Positions 61,577 through 64,000 of a stretch of DNA of 64,000 nucleotides are shown here, in pieces. Position 1 is the stretch's first letter. Every line of letters starts with the position of its first letter. Under the pieces are notes generated by a model. The model was not told the DNA's origin. It worked only from the letters and a program-made list of their open reading frames with translations, and searched no databases. The stretch covers positions 186,001 to 250,000 of the forward strand of contig NZ_JAELVR010000001.1 in NCBI RefSeq assembly GCF_016428585.1, in the 5' to 3' direction. The DNA comes from Sedimentitalea arenosa. Its GTDB lineage: Bacteria; Pseudomonadota; Alphaproteobacteria; Rhodobacterales; Rhodobacteraceae. The position numbers and the translations under genes were made by a program.

Positions 61577-63126
61577 CTTGCATTCACCGCGGCGGCGTCG
61601 GGCACCAGTTTGCCCAGAACCTCGGCGCTCGAGATCACGCCGGGCAATCCGGCGCCGGGGTGGGTGCCGGCCCCGACGAGATAAAGACCTTTCGCCTCCT
61701 CGCTGACGTTGTGGGGCCGGAACCAGGCGCTCTGCAGGATGCGGGGTTCGATCGAGAAGCCGGTGCCGTAGGGGCTGAGGTACCGGTCGCGGAACGTGTC
61801 GGGGGTAAAGACCTCGGAGGCGGTCAGATGCGCGCCGAGACCCGGCAGCAGCTGATCCTCCAGCACCGCCTGTACGCGCTTGCGATAGGTGTCGCCCTCG
61901 CTGGCCCAGTCGACAGGATCGTCGTGGCCCAGGTGCGGCACAGGGCTGAGGGCATAGAATGTGTCGCCCCCCTCGGGCGCGACACCGGGATCGGTGCGGC
62001 TGGGACGGTGGACATACAGGCTCATGTCCTCGGCCAGCCGGCCCTTGATGAAGATGTCACGCACCAGACCCTTGTAGCGTGGCCCGTTGAGGATCGTGTG
62101 ATGCCCCACGTCGCCCCACATATTCGCGGTTCCGCGTGTGCCGAAATACCAGACGAACAGGCTCATGCTCCACCGTGTGCGCTTCAGTTTGCGCGTGGTC
62201 CAGCGGCGGCGGGGCCGGTTGCGCAGCAGGTGGTCATAGGTGTGGCCGGAATCGGCGTTGGATACCACCACATCGGCCTCGACGGTTTCTTTCGTCGCCA
62301 ATCTCACCCCTTGCGCGCGCCCGTCGCGTACCAGGATCTCGTCGACCTCGCAGCCAAGCCGCATCAGCCCGCCTTGGGACTCGATCACGCGCCCCATCGC
62401 GTCCGCGATGGCGGCGACGCCGCCGATGGCGTAGTGCACGCCGAAGGCTTTTTCGAGGTGGCTGACGAGGATGTACATAGAGGTCACGTGAAACGGATCG
62501 CCGCCGATGAAGAGCGGGTGAAAGCTGAAGGCCATGCGCAGGCGCGGATCACGGAACCGCTTGGCAGCATGGGCATGTACCGACCGATCCGCCCGCAGCA
62601 TGGCAAATCGCGGCAGCACCTTCAGCAGATCACCCAGGCGGTGCATCGACCGGCGTCCCAGGTCCTCGAAGCCGAATTCGTAACGTGCCTCGCTGTCCCG
62701 CAGGAACCGATCGTAGCCCGCGGCGTCATCGGGCGACAGGCGGCTCACCTCGGCGCGCATGGCATCCGTGTCCTGCTGTGCGGTGAAGCGCGAGCCGTCG
62801 GGCCAGCGAATCTCGTAGAACGGGGTAAGCGGGCGCAGGTCGACATCTTTGTCGAACTCGCGCCCGCAGGCGGCCCAAAGTTCGCGAAACACCTGCGGTA
62901 CGGTGACGATGGTCGGGCCGAGATCGAACCGGTGCCCGTCGCGATGCAGGCATGAGCCGCGCCCTCCGAGGCTGTCGAGCCTGTCGATCACGGTGACGCG
63001 GTAGCCTTTCGCGCCGAGCCGCATCGCGGCGGCCAGGCCGCCGAGTCCGGCGCCGACGACGACTGCATGGGGGCGGGCCTGGGCGTCCTGCGCAGCTTTC
63101 AACGTCGGATCAACACGTGTCATCAT
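61573..63126 (-). CDS. crtI: Phytoene desaturase
   Basis: 517 residues. FAD-binding N-terminus VVVGAGLGGLAAAMRLGAKGYRVTVID and C-terminal bacterial-desaturase signature YLVGAGTHPGAGLPGVISSA. Makes neurosporene from phytoene in the Rhodobacter-type pathway. The spacer upstream holds two PpsR palindromes shared with the divergent crtA. Confidence 0.97.
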   Translation of the reverse strand: MMTRVDPTLKAAQDAQARPHAVVVGAGLGGLAAAMRLGAKGYRVTVIDRLDSLGGRGSCLHRDGHRFDLGPTIVTVPQVFRELWAACGREFDKDVDLRPLTPFYEIRWPDGSRFTAQQDTDAMRAEVSRLSPDDAAGYDRFLRDSEARYEFGFEDLGRRSMHRLGDLLKVLPRFAMLRADRSVHAHAAKRFRDPRLRMAFSFHPLFIGGDPFHVTSMYILVSHLEKAFGVHYAIGGVAAIADAMGRVIESQGGLMRLGCEVDEILVRDGRAQGVRLATKETVEADVVVSNADSGHTYDHLLRNRPRRRWTTRKLKRTRWSMSLFVWYFGTRGTANMWGDVGHHTILNGPRYKGLVRDIFIKGRLAEDMSLYVHRPSRTDPGVAPEGGDTFYALSPVPHLGHDDPVDWASEGDTYRKRVQAVLEDQLLPGLGAHLTASEVFTPDTFRDRYLSPYGTGFSIEPRILQSAWFRPHNVSEEAKGLYLVGAGTHPGAGLPGVISSAEVLGKLVPDAAAVNAR

Positions 63127-63142
63127 TTCACCACAGTAAGAC

Positions 63143-63160
63143 TGTCCAGTTTAATTTACA
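63143..63160. promoter_or_regulatory. PpsR/CrtJ palindrome near crtI
   Basis: Perfect TGT-N12-ACA, 17 bp upstream of the crtI ATG, very close to or over the expected crtI transcription start. Confidence 0.84.
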
Positions 63161-63197
63161 ATCTTTCTTCTGACGCTTTCCACCCTCGAGAAATCGT

Positions 63198-63215
63198 GTC
63201 AGACTTGGTTGACAG
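63198..63215. promoter_or_regulatory. PpsR/CrtJ palindrome near crtA
   Basis: Perfect TGT-N12-ACA, 37 bp from the crtI-side site; includes TTGACA at 63210-63215, a possible crtA -35. The distant pair suggests DNA looping or independent control of crtI and crtA. Confidence 0.84.
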
Positions 63216-63268
63216 GATCGCAACGGCAGCTGCCGGCGCGGATATTCGGGGGCAATGTCATTCAGACG

Positions 63269-63970
63269 GTGACAATCAGCTTTTTCCGGTTCGACGGGGT
63301 TGCGAACAGAGTCTGGGCGCTTGCGATGATGGGCGCGGCGCGGTTGTCGCTGGCGCGCATCGCGGGGCTCGAGTTCTGGAAGCTCTGCGGGTCGGGGAGC
63401 GATGAAGGATTTACTCCGAAACCCAACACCGGAGTTTACGCCATTCTTTGTGCCTGGACCGATCTGGATGTCGCGCGCAGCGCGCTGGCGCAGGCTTCTG
63501 TCTTTGCACGCTACCGCTCGCGTTCTAGCGAACACTGGACGCTGGTCCTGAGTGCGCTGTCCAGCCGTGGCCAATGGTCGGGCAAAGAGCCGTTTCGCGC
63601 GTCGGCTCACGACGGCGGTGCGGGCCCGATCGCCGCGCTGACCCGTGCCACGATCAAACCCGCCGTCGCGATGCGGTTCTGGAAACGCGTGCCGGACATC
63701 AGCCGCGTAATCGGGGCAGACCCGAACGTGCTGTTCAAGATCGGCATCGGCGAGGTTCCGCTCCTGCACCAGGTGACGTTCTCGATCTGGCCCGACGCGG
63801 ACAGCATGGCGGGATTTGCGCGCCAGGACGGCCCGCATGCCCGCGCCATTCGTGCCGTGCGCGAGGGAAAGTGGTTCAGCGAAGAACTCTATGCCAGGTT
63901 TCGCATCATCGATCAGCACGGAAGCTGGAGCGGCGCGCGTCCGATTGCCACGAAGATGGAGACGACATGA
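63269..63970 (+). CDS. crtA: Spheroidene monooxygenase
   Basis: About 233 residues from the GTG at 63269 (MTISFFRFDGVANRVW). An ATT at 63260 would add Met-Gln-Thr and has GGGGG 7 bases upstream, whereas the GTG has no well-placed site, so the true start is uncertain. Family blocks: GLEFWKLCGSGSDEGFTPKPNTGVYAIL and DPNVLFKIGIGEVPLLHQVTFSIWPD. Oxidises spheroidene to spheroidenone with O2. Four-base overlap with bchI. Confidence 0.93.
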   Translation: MTISFFRFDGVANRVWALAMMGAARLSLARIAGLEFWKLCGSGSDEGFTPKPNTGVYAILCAWTDLDVARSALAQASVFARYRSRSSEHWTLVLSALSSRGQWSGKEPFRASAHDGGAGPIAALTRATIKPAVAMRFWKRVPDISRVIGADPNVLFKIGIGEVPLLHQVTFSIWPDADSMAGFARQDGPHARAIRAVREGKWFSEELYARFRIIDQHGSWSGARPIATKMETT

Positions 63971-64000
63971 CACCGGCCTTCCCGTTCTCGGCCATCGTCG
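63967..64000 (+). CDS. bchI: Magnesium chelatase subunit I (partial, 5' end only)
   Basis: Only 11 codons are present (MTPAFPFSAIV), which match the BchI N-terminus before its P-loop. The ATGA overlap with crtA and the known crtA-bchI-bchD order support the call. The rest is off the right edge. Confidence 0.75.
   Translation, partial: MTPAFPFSAIV

Overview
The window is a high-GC alphaproteobacterial chromosome segment, most likely from an aerobic anoxygenic phototroph of the Roseobacter group (Rhodobacterales). The reasons are: a photosynthesis gene cluster covering about 22.7-64 kb; an aerobic cyclase (acsF) with no bchE visible; a puf operon that ends in a three-heme pufC and has no pufX; and the spheroidene/spheroidenone carotenoid genes crtA, B, C, D, E, F and I.

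1-10 kb holds an accessory catabolic locus. A leftward hyuA-hyuB-(tautomerase/SnoaL fusion) set diverges from a rightward gntR-leuC-like-leuD-like-dctPQM set. A perfect 9-bp-arm palindrome lies between them. The substrate is unknown; a small carboxylate imported by TRAP is the inference. 10-14.7 kb holds two divergent secreted peptidoglycan-binding proteins, one of them a very large M23 endopeptidase, which appear to share an N-terminal domain. 14.8-17.9 kb is an arsenate operon (arsR-arsC fusion, GAPDH, arsJ). 18-22.75 kb is a two-gene unit: a 221-aa protein of unknown function, then a 1350-aa protein combining a ChaN/TIKI-like domain, ankyrin repeats and an HEMTH metalloprotease-type motif. 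That unit is the strongest candidate for something undescribed.

22.8-38 kb is one leftward superoperon, read in transcription order: bchF-N-B-H-L-M-lhaA-puhA-B-C-orf98-acsF-puhE-hemA. It supplies bacteriochlorophyll synthesis, the reaction-centre H subunit, assembly factors and ALA synthase. 38.3-44.5 kb is rightward: ppaA-ppsR (light/redox regulators), then bchG-MFS-bchP-idi. From 57.5 down to 44.5 kb the leftward genes are crtE-crtF, then bchC-X-Y-Z-pufQ-B-A-L-M-C, then dxs. From 57.6 kb onward there are crtD-crtC (rightward), crtI-crtB-tspO (leftward) and crtA-bchI (rightward; bchI is cut by the window edge).

PpsR-type TGT-N12-ACA palindromes, read directly from the sequence, sit in every major control region of the photosynthesis cluster: two before bchF/ppaA, one before bchG, two before bchC, one between crtE and crtD, and two between crtI and crtA. 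Since ppsR and its antirepressor ppaA are encoded here, the cluster looks self-regulated. No tRNA, rRNA, IS element or CRISPR array was seen.
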